Assembly (NCBI RefSeq): GCF_005311025.1
Contig: NZ_CP031747.1
Span: forward strand, 1,178,001-1,242,000
Direction of reading: 5' to 3'
Origin: Alcaligenes faecalis
GTDB taxonomy: Bacteria; Pseudomonadota; Gammaproteobacteria; Burkholderiales; Burkholderiaceae_B
Length of the DNA stretch: 64,000 nt
Part shown: in pieces, positions 47,500 to 56,396 of the stretch
Numbering within the stretch: the first letter of the stretch is position 1
Layout of the letters: every line of letters starts with the position of its first letter
Notes under the pieces: model-generated
Seen by the model: only the letters and a program-made list of their open reading frames with translations
Told to the model about the DNA's origin: nothing
The model's database searches: none
Made by a program: the position numbers and the translations under genes

Positions 47500-48183
47500 A
47501 TGCGAATTTTATTGATTGAAGACGAGCCTGATTTGGCCCTGTGGCTGACACGCAGCATGCAAAAGAAAGGGTTTGCAGTCGAGTGGTCCAACGACGGGAT
47601 GGTGGCCTACCATCGTTTGCAGATCGAGGAATTTGATGCGCTCGTCCTGGACCTGGGCTTGCCGGGCATGGACGGACGTGCCTTGCTGGCACGTCTGCGT
47701 TCGGAGGATAACCGGACTCCCGTGTTGATTTTGACGGCTCGCGACTCCTTGCAGGAGCGAGTGGAAGCCCTGGAGTGTGGGGCGGACGATTTTTTGCCCA
47801 AACCTTTTCGTATTGAAGAGCTGGTGGCGCGCGTCAATGCCCTGATTCGTCGTAGTCGGGGCAAGGACAAACCGCGTATGGCGTGTGGCAGCCTGATCTA
47901 TGACTTGTCCACACAGCGCTTTACGCTGGATTCGGCGCTTCTGTCCGTGTCACCGCGCGAGGCCGAGGTGCTGCGTATTCTGGTGCAGCGTAGCGGAGAA
48001 CCTGTGAACAAGCAGTTCATCCTGGATCGGCTCAATGACAAGGATGAGGATGAAATCAATATCGAAGCGATCGAGGTATTGGTGCATCGCTTGCGCAAGA
48101 AACTGCAGTCCTCGGATGTCCATATCGTCACTTTGCGCGGCGTAGGTTATTGCCTGGAGCCTGTGGGCGATGATGAGCCTTAG
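47500..48183 (+). CDS. tctD: Response regulator, OmpR/PhoB family (TctD-like)
   Basis: A 227-residue response regulator. The receiver domain has the acidic pocket LIEDEPD (residues 4-10), phospho-acceptor Asp in LVLDLGLPGMDG (about 51) and Lys in FLPKPF. The C-terminal winged helix ends VHIVTLRGVGYCLEP. It is followed 24 bases later by its sensor kinase, and the tctCBA transporter lies downstream, so the pair most likely controls that transporter in response to a tricarboxylate. Confidence 0.9.
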   Translation: MRILLIEDEPDLALWLTRSMQKKGFAVEWSNDGMVAYHRLQIEEFDALVLDLGLPGMDGRALLARLRSEDNRTPVLILTARDSLQERVEALECGADDFLPKPFRIEELVARVNALIRRSRGKDKPRMACGSLIYDLSTQRFTLDSALLSVSPREAEVLRILVQRSGEPVNKQFILDRLNDKDEDEINIEAIEVLVHRLRKKLQSSDVHIVTLRGVGYCLEPVGDDEP

Positions 48184-48207
48184 CGTATTGCCTTATCGGG
48201 GGCAAAT

Positions 48208-49614
48208 ATGGCCTTAAGCAGTCTGCGTCGTACTTTGTTGTTCATGCTGATTCCTGCGGCCTTGCTGACCTCGGGCGTGTCCCTGTTTGTTTCCAGCATG
48301 ACTCTGAAGGATCAGGTCAACGCCGCGTTTGACCGGGCTTTGGCCGGTGCCTTGAAGTCCATGTCGTCCAATGTCTTGACCATTAGTGGCGGGCTGGCGA
48401 TGGAGCAGTCTTACTACATGATGGAGTTCATGGAGTACACCATCAGCAGTCAGGTGTATTTCAGGGTGGCTACTGAAGATGGTTTATCGGAAATTGGCTT
48501 TACCGGTATGCCGCTGCCAGTGCGGCGTCTGCTCAGTAATCAGCCCGTTTTCTATGACGCTGAATATCTGGGAGAGCCCTTGCGCATCGCGGCGGTGGCG
48601 CTGGAGTCGGATGGACGCTTGCAGACTTATCAAGACAGCCGAATCCTGATTCAGGCAGGTGAAAACCTGAGCGAGCGCCATGCTTTCATACGCAAAGTCA
48701 TTATCCAGAATCTGATTCAGGACGTGGCGGTGCTCAGCCTTTTCATTATTCTGATTCTGGTTGGCACCTTGCTGGCGCTACGCCCTTTGCGCAAGTTGAG
48801 CGCCGAGGTACGGCATCGTTCCCCCGATAATCTGGAACCGATCAGCGAGGCCAGCCTGCCGCGAGAGGTCCGGCCTTTGGTACAGACCATCAATTTGCAT
48901 ATGGATCGTTATGCACGCAAATCACGCGAGCAACAGCAGTTTCTGGACGATGCCTCGCACCAGTTGAAAACCCCCTTGGCTGTTTTGCTGACCCAGGTGG
49001 ATTTTGCCCTGTCTCTGGCCAAGACCGATGAAATGAAGGAGGTGCTGGAGGCAATTCAATTACGCTTGAACAACACGGCCCAGATGACGCATCAAATGGT
49101 GGCCTTGTCCAGGGTTCGCGATGCTGCTGACCAGCTACGCACCCGCGCAGCCTTGGGCACAGTCGACTTGTGCCAGCAGGCCGGGCTGGTGGTGGATGAG
49201 CTCTGGAGCCTGGCGAGGTCCAAGCGTCAGGACCTGGGCCTGGACGCGCCCTCCACCCCTGTTCGGGTAGCCGGGGAGGCTTGGCTCTTGCAACAGGCTT
49301 TAAGCAATATGGTCAGCAATGCCATCAAGTACTGCCCACGTGCTGCATGCATTACGGTAACGGTGCGCAAGGAAGGGCCGGTGTGCAGCATTCAGGTTGA
49401 AGACGACGGTCCGGGTATGAGTGCTGATGATATGGCCAAGGCAGGCCATCGTTTCAGGCGTGGCGAGGCGGGGAAGGCCTTGCAGGGCTCCGGTTTGGGG
49501 CTGGCGATCGTACAGGCTATTGCACAGATTCATGGCGCTCGCATGAGCTTGCGGACAGGCCCGCAGCAGCGTGGTTTGATTGTGCGTTTGGAGTTTGATT
49601 CGCTTGAACACTGA
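48208..49614 (+). CDS. tctE: Sensor histidine kinase (TctE-like)
   Basis: A 468-residue membrane kinase. Two helices (about residues 10-30 and 175-195) enclose a periplasmic sensor domain of about 140 residues. The H-box reads DDASHQLKTPLAVLLTQ, followed by N-box LSNMVSNAIKY, G1 EDDGPGM and G2 GSGLGLAIV. It pairs with the preceding regulator, and the downstream transporter suggests citrate or a related acid as signal. Confidence 0.9.
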   Translation: MALSSLRRTLLFMLIPAALLTSGVSLFVSSMTLKDQVNAAFDRALAGALKSMSSNVLTISGGLAMEQSYYMMEFMEYTISSQVYFRVATEDGLSEIGFTGMPLPVRRLLSNQPVFYDAEYLGEPLRIAAVALESDGRLQTYQDSRILIQAGENLSERHAFIRKVIIQNLIQDVAVLSLFIILILVGTLLALRPLRKLSAEVRHRSPDNLEPISEASLPREVRPLVQTINLHMDRYARKSREQQQFLDDASHQLKTPLAVLLTQVDFALSLAKTDEMKEVLEAIQLRLNNTAQMTHQMVALSRVRDAADQLRTRAALGTVDLCQQAGLVVDELWSLARSKRQDLGLDAPSTPVRVAGEAWLLQQALSNMVSNAIKYCPRAACITVTVRKEGPVCSIQVEDDGPGMSADDMAKAGHRFRRGEAGKALQGSGLGLAIVQAIAQIHGARMSLRTGPQQRGLIVRLEFDSLEH

Positions 49615-49738
49615 TTGGATTGTTCAGGGTATACCCTTGAAAATCGTGTTTTTTGGCGAAATTGAAAGGTAGGCGAAAGCTTCGCTCCGGTAAGGTCGCA
49701 CCCATTACAACGACCAAGATCCTCCTAGAGGCGAATCA

Positions 49739-50731
49739 ATGACTATCCACATGAAACTACGGGTGCTACTGGCCAGCAGTATTCTGGGCTTGAGCAGCCT
49801 GAGTGGCGTACAGGCCCAGCAACCCTCCAAGCCTGAGTGTATTGCTCCAGCACAGCCAGGCGGCGGGTTTGATCTGACCTGTCGTGTAGCCGTGAACGGT
49901 TTTCTGGAAACCAAGCTGCTGGAAAATCCCATGCGCACCGTCTATATGCCCGGCGGTGTAGGGGCGGTGGCCTATAACCATATCGTGGCGCAGCGCCCGG
50001 GCGACGACAATGCGATTGCTGCTTTCTCGGGTGGCTCCCTGCTGAATCTGGCACAGGGCAAGTTTGGCAAATACTCGGTAGAGGACGTGCGCTGGCTGGC
50101 GTCGATTGGCAGTGATTATGGCGTGGCCATTGTGCGTGCGGACTCGCCTTATCAGGACCTGAAATCCCTGATGGAGGCCTTCAAGGCCAACCCGACCAAG
50201 ATTGTTCTGGGAGCGGGTGGTTCCGTGGGTGGGCAGGACTGGATGAAGGCTGCGTTGACGGCCCGTGCCGCAGATGTGGATTTCCGCAAAATGCGCTTTG
50301 TTGCCTTTGAGGGCGGTGGCGAGGCGATGACGGCCCTGCGCGGTGGCCATATTCAGGCCTATATGGGCGATGCAGCCGAAGCTCACACCATGCTGGAGGG
50401 TGGAGCGCCTATTCGTGTTCTGGCTGTCTTTAACGATAAGCGACTGGACGGTGCGCTGGCCGAGATTCCCACGGCCAAAGAGCAGGGCTTTGATATCGAG
50501 TGGCCTATTATTCGCGGCTTTTATGTGGGCCCCAAAGTCTCTGACGAGCAATATCAGTGGTGGGTTCAGGCGTTCGAGCAGCTGATGAAAACGCCCGAGT
50601 TTGCTCGCATGCAAACCCAGCAGGGCCTGTTCCCCTTCAATATGAGCGGCCAGGAACTGGATGCTTACGTAAAACAACAAGTACTTCAGTATCGAGAATT
50701 GGCTGACTCGTTTGGCCTGATCAAGAAGTAA
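49739..50731 (+). CDS. tctC: Tripartite tricarboxylate transporter binding protein
   Basis: A 330-residue periplasmic binding protein of the TctC/Bug family, with a signal peptide cut near VQAQQPS (residue 24). The mature start CIAPAQPGGGFDLTCR carries the family PGGGFD ligand loop, and KIVLGAGGSVGGQDWM and the ALRGGHIQAYMGD segment follow. Its gene is first of the transporter set. A nine-pair hairpin separates it from tctB, a layout that often allows higher expression of the binding protein. Confidence 0.92.
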   Translation: MTIHMKLRVLLASSILGLSSLSGVQAQQPSKPECIAPAQPGGGFDLTCRVAVNGFLETKLLENPMRTVYMPGGVGAVAYNHIVAQRPGDDNAIAAFSGGSLLNLAQGKFGKYSVEDVRWLASIGSDYGVAIVRADSPYQDLKSLMEAFKANPTKIVLGAGGSVGGQDWMKAALTARAADVDFRKMRFVAFEGGGEAMTALRGGHIQAYMGDAAEAHTMLEGGAPIRVLAVFNDKRLDGALAEIPTAKEQGFDIEWPIIRGFYVGPKVSDEQYQWWVQAFEQLMKTPEFARMQTQQGLFPFNMSGQELDAYVKQQVLQYRELADSFGLIKK

Positions 50732-50742
50732 GTTTTTACGGT

Positions 50743-50768
50743 ACTCCCGGCCGGTTTGCGCCGGGAGT
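50743..50768 (+). other. Intercistronic hairpin between tctC and tctB
   Basis: ACTCCCGGC (50743-50751) and GCCGGGAGT (50760-50768) pair perfectly around an eight-base loop. There is no T-run, so it is more likely an mRNA 3' stabiliser for tctC than a full terminator. Confidence 0.7.
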
Positions 50769-50819
50769 GCCGCCTGTCTGCCCCGTCGTCCATGGCGGGT
50801 GAATCCGGAGATTCCAATC

Positions 50820-51263
50820 ATGACGCTGAATGATCGCGTACTAGGCGTGGGCGCGCTGGTGCTCGCTGCCTTGATCACCGCTTTTGGCTACGACCTAGAG
50901 CCGCCTTTTTCCTATGAGCCTGTTGGCCCCAAGGCCTTCCCTTTATTGCTGGCCTTGATCATTGCTTTATGCGGGCTGCGCCTGATTATCAAAGGTGGTG
51001 GGACTGTGCCTGCCAACCCCAGTGGAGCCAATGGCCGCATCTTGATGATGGTGGCCTACCTGGCGGCTTATGCCTGGCTGTTTCAGTGGCTGGGTTTCAT
51101 CATTGCCACCACGCTGATGGCTACCTTGGTAGGCCGTTTGTTTGGCGGTAGCTGGAAGCAGGCCCTGATTGGCGGGCTGGCGATGGGAGTGGGGCTGTTT
51201 CTGCTATTTGATTTGGGCCTGGATGTGGTTCTGCCCTACGGCATCCTGGGAGAGTGGTTATGA
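50820..51263 (+). CDS. tctB: Tripartite tricarboxylate transporter small membrane subunit
   Basis: A 147-residue membrane protein with four helices, matching TctB in size and position. The second segment YEPVGPKAFPLLLALI and the helix pair near the C-terminus are typical. ATG 50820 has GGAG nine bases upstream. Its stop overlaps the tctA start (ATGA). Confidence 0.9.
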   Translation: MTLNDRVLGVGALVLAALITAFGYDLEPPFSYEPVGPKAFPLLLALIIALCGLRLIIKGGGTVPANPSGANGRILMMVAYLAAYAWLFQWLGFIIATTLMATLVGRLFGGSWKQALIGGLAMGVGLFLLFDLGLDVVLPYGILGEWL

Positions 51264-52783
51264 GCTCGATTCTTGATTATTTGAGCGTAGGCTTTGGCGT
51301 TGCTTTTTCTGCCCAGAATCTGCTGGTCGCCGCGATTGGCGCTTTTATCGGCACCATTGTGGGCGTGTTGCCTGGGCTGGGGCCGATTAATGGTGTAGCC
51401 ATGCTGGTGCCGATAGCCTTTGCCATGAAGCTGCCCCCGGAGTCTGCTCTGATCCTGCTGGCCGCTGTGTATGTGGGTGCGGAGTATGGTGGTCGTATTA
51501 CCTCCATTCTGATCAATGTGCCCGGTGAAGCGGCAGCGGTCATGACGACGCTGGACGGTTATCCGCTGGCGCGCAAAGGTTTGGCCAGTGTGGCCTTGTC
51601 CTTGTCGGCTTTTTCCTCGTTCATCGGGTCCACCATTGCCATCTGCGGTATTGTGCTGCTGGCTCCCATGCTGGCGGGCTGGGCGGTTGCCTTTGGCCCG
51701 GCCGAGTATTTTGTGCTGATGGTGTTTGCCTTTTGTGCGCTGACCAGTTTGTTGGGGGATGAGCCAGTCAAAGGTATCCTGGCCGCTATGCTGGGCCTGT
51801 TCATTTCTACGGTGGGAGTGGACGCCAACTCGGGGGTATATCGGTACAGCTTTGATATTCCGAACCTGGCAGATGGCATTGATTTTGTTGTTGTCGTGAT
51901 TGGTTTGTTTGCTGTGGCAGAGATGTTGCAGATGCTGGAAAACCTGTTGGGTGGCGTGTCGATCGAAGTACCTAAAAGCAAGCGCAAGCTCTTTAACCTG
52001 AAAGAGCTGGGCATGACCTGGTGGAGCACCGTGCGTGGTGGTGTGATGGGTTTTTTCATCGGTATCCTGCCCGGTGCCGGGGCCAGTGTGGCCTCTGCGG
52101 TGGCCTACGCCAATGAGAAAAAATATATCGAAGGCAAAGATCCCAATGCCATGTTTGGCCAGGGCGATATGCGTGGCCTGGCTGCGCCAGAGGCGGCCAA
52201 TAACAGTGCTGCAACCGGCTCCTTCATTCCCATGCTGACACTGGGCGTGCCAGGCTCTGGAACAACGGCGGTCATGATGGGTGCCCTGACGCTGTACAAC
52301 ATCACGCCGGGGCCAGTGTTGTTTGAGTCGCAGCCACAGATTGTGTGGGGCTTGATTGCTTCCTTGATGGTCGCCAACGTCATGCTGTTCTTGATGAACG
52401 TGCCCATGGTGCGGGTCTTTGCCTCCATGCTGGCTATTCCTCCGCGCCTGTTGGTGCCTGGTATTTTGGCGATCAGCTATATCGGGGTCTATGCCATCAA
52501 TGGCACGAGCTTTGATCTGCTGCTGGTCGTTGGTATCGGCGTTCTGGGCTACTTCCTGCGCAAGATGAACGTGCCCATGGCACCGATGGTGCTGGGAGTG
52601 GTTCTGGGCAATATGATGGAGCAGAATCTGCGTCGCGCGCTGTCCATCACGAACGGTGAAATCGGTATTCTGTTCGAGAGCAAAGTTTCAATTGCCTTGT
52701 GGATCGCGGCCGTTTTGGTTAGTGTAGGTCCGATCGTGCTGCGTCGTATTGCAGGGCGCAAGCAACTGCGCGACGAGACATAA
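51260..52783 (+). CDS. tctA: Tripartite tricarboxylate transporter large membrane subunit
   Basis: A 507-residue protein with about twelve helices and the TctA signatures GVLPGLGPINGVAMLVP near the N-terminus and GILPGAGASVASAVAYANEK in the middle, with GVPGSGTTAVMMGAL after it. It forms the channel of the Na+-driven citrate-type carrier with TctB and receives substrate from TctC. A terminator hairpin begins nine bases after the stop. Confidence 0.94.
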   Translation: MSSILDYLSVGFGVAFSAQNLLVAAIGAFIGTIVGVLPGLGPINGVAMLVPIAFAMKLPPESALILLAAVYVGAEYGGRITSILINVPGEAAAVMTTLDGYPLARKGLASVALSLSAFSSFIGSTIAICGIVLLAPMLAGWAVAFGPAEYFVLMVFAFCALTSLLGDEPVKGILAAMLGLFISTVGVDANSGVYRYSFDIPNLADGIDFVVVVIGLFAVAEMLQMLENLLGGVSIEVPKSKRKLFNLKELGMTWWSTVRGGVMGFFIGILPGAGASVASAVAYANEKKYIEGKDPNAMFGQGDMRGLAAPEAANNSAATGSFIPMLTLGVPGSGTTAVMMGALTLYNITPGPVLFESQPQIVWGLIASLMVANVMLFLMNVPMVRVFASMLAIPPRLLVPGILAISYIGVYAINGTSFDLLLVVGIGVLGYFLRKMNVPMAPMVLGVVLGNMMEQNLRRALSITNGEIGILFESKVSIALWIAAVLVSVGPIVLRRIAGRKQLRDET

Positions 52784-52791
52784 ATAGGGGG

Positions 52792-52816
52792 ACCCCACCG
52801 CCTCGGTGGGGCTTTT
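52792..52816 (+). terminator. Intrinsic terminator after tctA
   Basis: CCCCACCG and CGGTGGGG (52793-52800 and 52804-52811) enclose a three-base loop and are followed by CTTTT. A second hairpin, CCAGGC-TGCG-GCCTGG at 52831-52846 with TTGTTGTTTTTG behind it, lies just downstream. Confidence 0.8.
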
Positions 52817-52862
52817 ATCGGGAGAAAGCGCCAGGCTGCGGCCTGGCCTTGTTGTTTTTGTT

Positions 52863-53903
52863 ATGGCTATCTGGTTTCGAATTGCCCTGGGTTTTGGGGT
52901 AGCCCTGCTTGGTGCCCTGGTGGCCAGTTGGCTAAGTATGCCTTTGCCCTGGATGTTGGGTGCCCTGATCTTGACGGCAGCTACCAAAATGGCAGGCAGT
53001 CCGGGGGCCTGCATGCCGCTGGCGCGCAACGCAGGTCAATGGGTTATTGGAACATCCTTGGGGCTGTATTTCACCCCAGCCATGGTGCATCTGATTGGCA
53101 GTAATGCTCTGTTTATCGTGATGGGCATGGTGTTTGCGCTGGTCTTGTGCTGCATAGGTACATTCATGCTGACTCGTTATGCCGGTACGGATCTGCGTAC
53201 TGCCTGGTTTGCCAGTGCAGTAGGGGGAGCCAGTGAGATGACGGGGCTGGCGGAGCGTTATGGCGCACGTCCGGATCTGGTCGCCTCTGCACATGGTTTG
53301 CGGGTGCTGATGGTCGTAGTGATTATTCCCTTCGCGTTCGAGGCTTTGGGCTTTTCAGGGGAGCAGGCGGGAGCTGTTGTACGGCCTGATTTTTTGAACC
53401 TTCCTGGCCTGGCTCTGCTGGTGCTGTTAAGCAGTGCGGCCGGCTTCCTCTTTCAAATCTTGCGTTTGCCCAACCCTTGGGTGCTAGGCCCTTTGTTGGT
53501 GGTGGCCATTCTTACGTATAACGACATTATTTTGTCGGGCCTGCCGATACAAATTTCCAACTTGGGGCAGCTGTGCATTGGCTGGGCTCTGGGCGACAAG
53601 TTCGGGCCGGACTTTTTCCGTCGTGCTCCCAGGTATTTGGGGGTCGCTGCCATCAGTAACCTGATCAATCTGTGCTTGGCGTTTGCCTTCGCCTATGGCC
53701 TGTATCGGCTTTCCGATATTGCCTATCCCACGTTGGTGCTTGGCGTCAGCCCAGGCGGCATTGCAGAGATGGCGATTACCGCCAAAGTGCTGCAATTGGG
53801 AGCGCCGATGGTGACCTCCTTTCAGGTGGCGCGCATGGTTTGCGTGTTGGTGTTGACCGGACCTTTATATACCCGTCTTGCCCGCCACTTAAAACTGAGT
53901 TGA
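52863..53903 (+). CDS. AbrB-family membrane protein
   Basis: A 346-residue membrane protein of the AbrB duplication family, sometimes annotated as 'ammonia monooxygenase' from regulator AbrB of E. coli. About ten helices fall in two related halves, shown by LPWMLGALI and NPWVLGPLLV at equivalent places, each followed by G-W-IG-LG segments. Function in this family is poorly known. It often accompanies tct genes. ATG 52863 has no clear ribosome site; the tandem terminators just upstream suggest its own promoter or readthrough. Confidence 0.75.
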   Translation: MAIWFRIALGFGVALLGALVASWLSMPLPWMLGALILTAATKMAGSPGACMPLARNAGQWVIGTSLGLYFTPAMVHLIGSNALFIVMGMVFALVLCCIGTFMLTRYAGTDLRTAWFASAVGGASEMTGLAERYGARPDLVASAHGLRVLMVVVIIPFAFEALGFSGEQAGAVVRPDFLNLPGLALLVLLSSAAGFLFQILRLPNPWVLGPLLVVAILTYNDIILSGLPIQISNLGQLCIGWALGDKFGPDFFRRAPRYLGVAAISNLINLCLAFAFAYGLYRLSDIAYPTLVLGVSPGGIAEMAITAKVLQLGAPMVTSFQVARMVCVLVLTGPLYTRLARHLKLS

Positions 53904-53930
53904 GGGCTGTTCGTATCAGCCTGATGAAAA

Positions 53931-53958
53931 AAGCCCGGTGTCTGACCGGGCTTTTTTT
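53931..53958. terminator. Bidirectional terminator
   Basis: GCCCGGT (53933-53939) and ACCGGGC (53945-53951) with a five-base loop, preceded by six A and followed by seven T residues. It serves the plus-strand AbrB gene and the convergent minus-strand gene at 53995. Confidence 0.9.
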
Positions 53959-53994
53959 CTTTTGCATCAAGAAAGGGTAGCTTGCGACAGAGGG

Positions 53995-54522
53995 TTAGCG
54001 GCCAGGCGTGACTTTGCCATGCTCGCCGATCTCGGTCAGGCGCTCGCCCATTAGCGTGGCTTTCAGCATTTTTCCGGCTTGTGCCAGCTTGCCTTCGCGC
54101 ACGCTCCAGTACTCCGCACTATCAATATGCACGCACACCAGCGCCAGATCGGGGTCGGTAATACCCTCGGCAAACCAGGCTTCAGTCATGGTGTTCCAGA
54201 AGCGTTCTTTCTGGTTCATGGAGTCGACCACGCGGGCCATACCGGACACCGACACATAGGTGTCGCTTTTAGGATCGGCATAGCTGACGTTCACATGCGG
54301 ATTGGCGCTCAGATTACTGACCGGGTCACTGCTGCGCGACATGAAGAACCATAGCTTGTCATGCTCATAGTCCTCTTGGGTCGACCCCATTTTTGCCTTC
54401 TGGGTTGTCATGGGCCAGGCATGGAGTTCGCCATTGGCCGCATGGGTGACGAACATCGCAAAGCGGATGTCCTTGATAATCTCTTGCAGATGTTCAAAGG
54501 AAGATTCAATTGTTTCGTTCAT
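53995..54522 (-). CDS. Pyridoxamine 5'-phosphate oxidase-like stress protein
   Basis: A 175-residue split-barrel flavin-binding protein. The N-terminus FEHLQEIIKDIRFAMFVTH and WPMTTQKAK, the WFFMSRSSDPVSNLSANPHVNVSYADP block and the C-terminal AEYWSVREGKL fit the general-stress branch of the PNPOx fold. Such proteins bind FMN or related cofactors; the reaction is not known. AAGGAG five bases before the ATG supports the start. It lies 36 bases after sodC on the same strand and may share its transcript. Confidence 0.85.
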   Translation of the reverse strand: MNETIESSFEHLQEIIKDIRFAMFVTHAANGELHAWPMTTQKAKMGSTQEDYEHDKLWFFMSRSSDPVSNLSANPHVNVSYADPKSDTYVSVSGMARVVDSMNQKERFWNTMTEAWFAEGITDPDLALVCVHIDSAEYWSVREGKLAQAGKMLKATLMGERLTEIGEHGKVTPGR

Positions 54523-54558
54523 GGCATCTCCTTGAGAAGGTTGAAGAGTTAATACTGC

Positions 54559-55107
54559 TTACTTAATCACCCCGCAAGCAAAGCGTCCGCCACCGCCGCC
54601 CAGGGGCGCGGGGTGGTCGGAGTGGTTGTCACCGCCTTCGTGAATCATCAGGGAGCGGCCCTTGATCTGATCCAAGGACTTCAGGCGTGGGGCCAGAACG
54701 GGTGTGCTGGCGGTACCGTCAGCCTGTACATACAGGGCGGGCAGGTCGCCCAAGTGGCCGTTGCCCCATGGGAAGCCGTGCTTGCCGGTTTTTGCAGGAT
54801 CCAGGTGGCCGCCCGCTGCTCCGGCAGGCGTTACCTTGCCGTCTTTTTCGCTGGGGGCGCAGCTGGCGTTCTCATGCACATGGAAGCCATGTACACCGGG
54901 TTTCAGGTTTTTCAGGTCTGGCGTGAAAACCAAACCATGCTCTGTCTGACGGACGCTAACCTGGCCGATCTGTTCGCCAGCACCGCTTTCGGTCGCCATA
55001 TTCATGGGGATGATGACGTCGGCCAGCGAGGGGGCGGATAAAGCAAGGGTGGCGCCTGCGGTGGCCAAGACCATTGCGCATCGCGCTTTGAAGGAAGAAA
55101 AACGCAT
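54559..55107 (-). CDS. sodC: Periplasmic Cu/Zn superoxide dismutase
   Basis: A 182-residue SodC with a cleavable signal (residues about 1-29, ending SLADV). Metal ligands and the disulfide are visible: [14 protein letters not shown] (Cu His pair and first Cys), [15 protein letters not shown] (bridging and Zn His), GHLGDLPAL (Zn Asp) and [15 protein letters not shown], with RFACGVI as the second Cys. It removes periplasmic superoxide. It is a typical bacterial length, with no obvious heme-binding N-terminal extension. Confidence 0.96.
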   Translation of the reverse strand: MRFSSFKARCAMVLATAGATLALSAPSLADVIIPMNMATESGAGEQIGQVSVRQTEHGLVFTPDLKNLKPGVHGFHVHENASCAPSEKDGKVTPAGAAGGHLDPAKTGKHGFPWGNGHLGDLPALYVQADGTASTPVLAPRLKSLDQIKGRSLMIHEGGDNHSDHPAPLGGGGGRFACGVIK

Positions 55108-55248
55108 AAGGCTGATTCCTTTGCTGAAATAAAACAGAAGGTTAGATCAGCCTAGCATTGCAGCCGCGCCATGCAGTTAAGAGACGTTTCTCTTTGTCAG
55201 TAAAGTCGGCCTGAAAAAGTGCCTGAAAGCGGTGGACCAAGCAAGGGT

Positions 55249-56151
55249 TTAGTCGGTCCGACAAGGGTAGTCCCGGCCTATCGTCTTTTCCAGAAAACGA
55301 GTTACTGCCTTGATGCGGGGCAAGTATTGCAAGTCCCGATGCACTGTCATCCAGATGGTGCGACGTACGGTAACTTGTTCATCCAGCAGCTTGATCATGC
55401 CCAGTCGTTCCGGTTTGGCAAAAGAGGGCAGCATGACGATACCTGCACCGGCTGCGGCGGCAAACATCTGGGCAATCATGCTGGAGGACTGAAAAGCCAG
55501 CTTGGGCCGGGAGATGATTTCATTAAGCCAGCGCACGGTATCCAGCTGGATCAGGTCGTCCACATAAGAGGCAAATTGGTGATCCAGCAGGTCGTTCAGA
55601 TCACAGGGATGGCCGTGACGGGTCAGGTACTCGGGAGACGCGTACAGATGTAGCGGAAAGGAGCCCAGGGGCACCACATCAATGGACTTGCCTGCCATGG
55701 GAAAAAAACTCAGGAATACATCCGCTTCGCGCCGGTTGACGTGCATTTGCTGGGTCGTCGTGACTAGCTCAATGGCGATTTTGGGGTGTAGCGATGAAAA
55801 GCCCTGAAACTCTGCAGCCAGATATAAGGAGGCAATGCCTTCCATGGAGCCGACCCGCACTGTGCCGGAGGGTTCTTTAGGGCGATCCCCCAATTGTTCT
55901 GCCAGAGCCACGGCACTGGCTTCCATGGACTCCACATACTCCAGCAAGCCTTGCCCGCCTGCGGTCAGATGCAGACCCTGGTTACTGCGCTCGAAGATGG
56001 GCGCGTTAATCGTTTCTTCCAATCGGCTGATATGACGGCTCAGGGTGGACGGGTCTACCTTCAAACGTCTGGCGGCCGCGCCCAGGGTGCCGCAGCGCGC
56101 CACTTCCAGGAAAATTTTCAGATCATGCCAATTGGGATCAATAGGAGACAT
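55249..56151 (-). CDS. LysR-type transcriptional regulator
   Basis: A 300-residue LysR protein. The DNA-binding N-terminus reads WHDLKIFLEVARCGTLGAAARRLKVDPSTLSRHISRLEETI. The C-terminal effector domain has the split lobes expected. The start is ATG 56151 (MSPIDPNW); a longer frame to 56193 has no added features. A perfect TTGCAAATTTGCAA palindrome lies about 116 bases upstream and is repeated before the DUF485/SSS/nitrilase operon, so this protein likely controls both units. Confidence 0.9.
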   Translation of the reverse strand: MSPIDPNWHDLKIFLEVARCGTLGAAARRLKVDPSTLSRHISRLEETINAPIFERSNQGLHLTAGGQGLLEYVESMEASAVALAEQLGDRPKEPSGTVRVGSMEGIASLYLAAEFQGFSSLHPKIAIELVTTTQQMHVNRREADVFLSFFPMAGKSIDVVPLGSFPLHLYASPEYLTRHGHPCDLNDLLDHQFASYVDDLIQLDTVRWLNEIISRPKLAFQSSSMIAQMFAAAAGAGIVMLPSFAKPERLGMIKLLDEQVTVRRTIWMTVHRDLQYLPRIKAVTRFLEKTIGRDYPCRTD

Positions 56152-56266
56152 GGCTACAACCCTGGACAAGAATATTTGCAAGGCGGGTACCAAATAATGG
56201 ACGAAACCCGTGCGTATTTTTAAGTCTACTGCGAGCTATCACGGTATAGATCAAGCTTTCAGGGAG

Positions 56267-56280
56267 TTGCAAATTTGCAA
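56267..56280. promoter_or_regulatory. Perfect palindrome, candidate LysR operator (copy 1)
   Basis: TTGCAAATTTGCAA is a 14-base perfect palindrome that contains the T-N11-A pattern of LysR sites. It lies upstream of the minus-strand lysR gene and beyond the end of the nitrilase gene. A half-site TTTGCAA occurs closer to the start at 56175-56181. Confidence 0.7.
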
Positions 56281-56396
56281 TGCACCTTGTGTTGCTGACG
56301 GCCTTGTTTAGAAAGAGAAATAGAGGCTGCCATGTACCCCCGAGGCAACGGAAGTACATGGCAGGTACTGCTAGCAGGGTGGGTCAGACGATGGCC

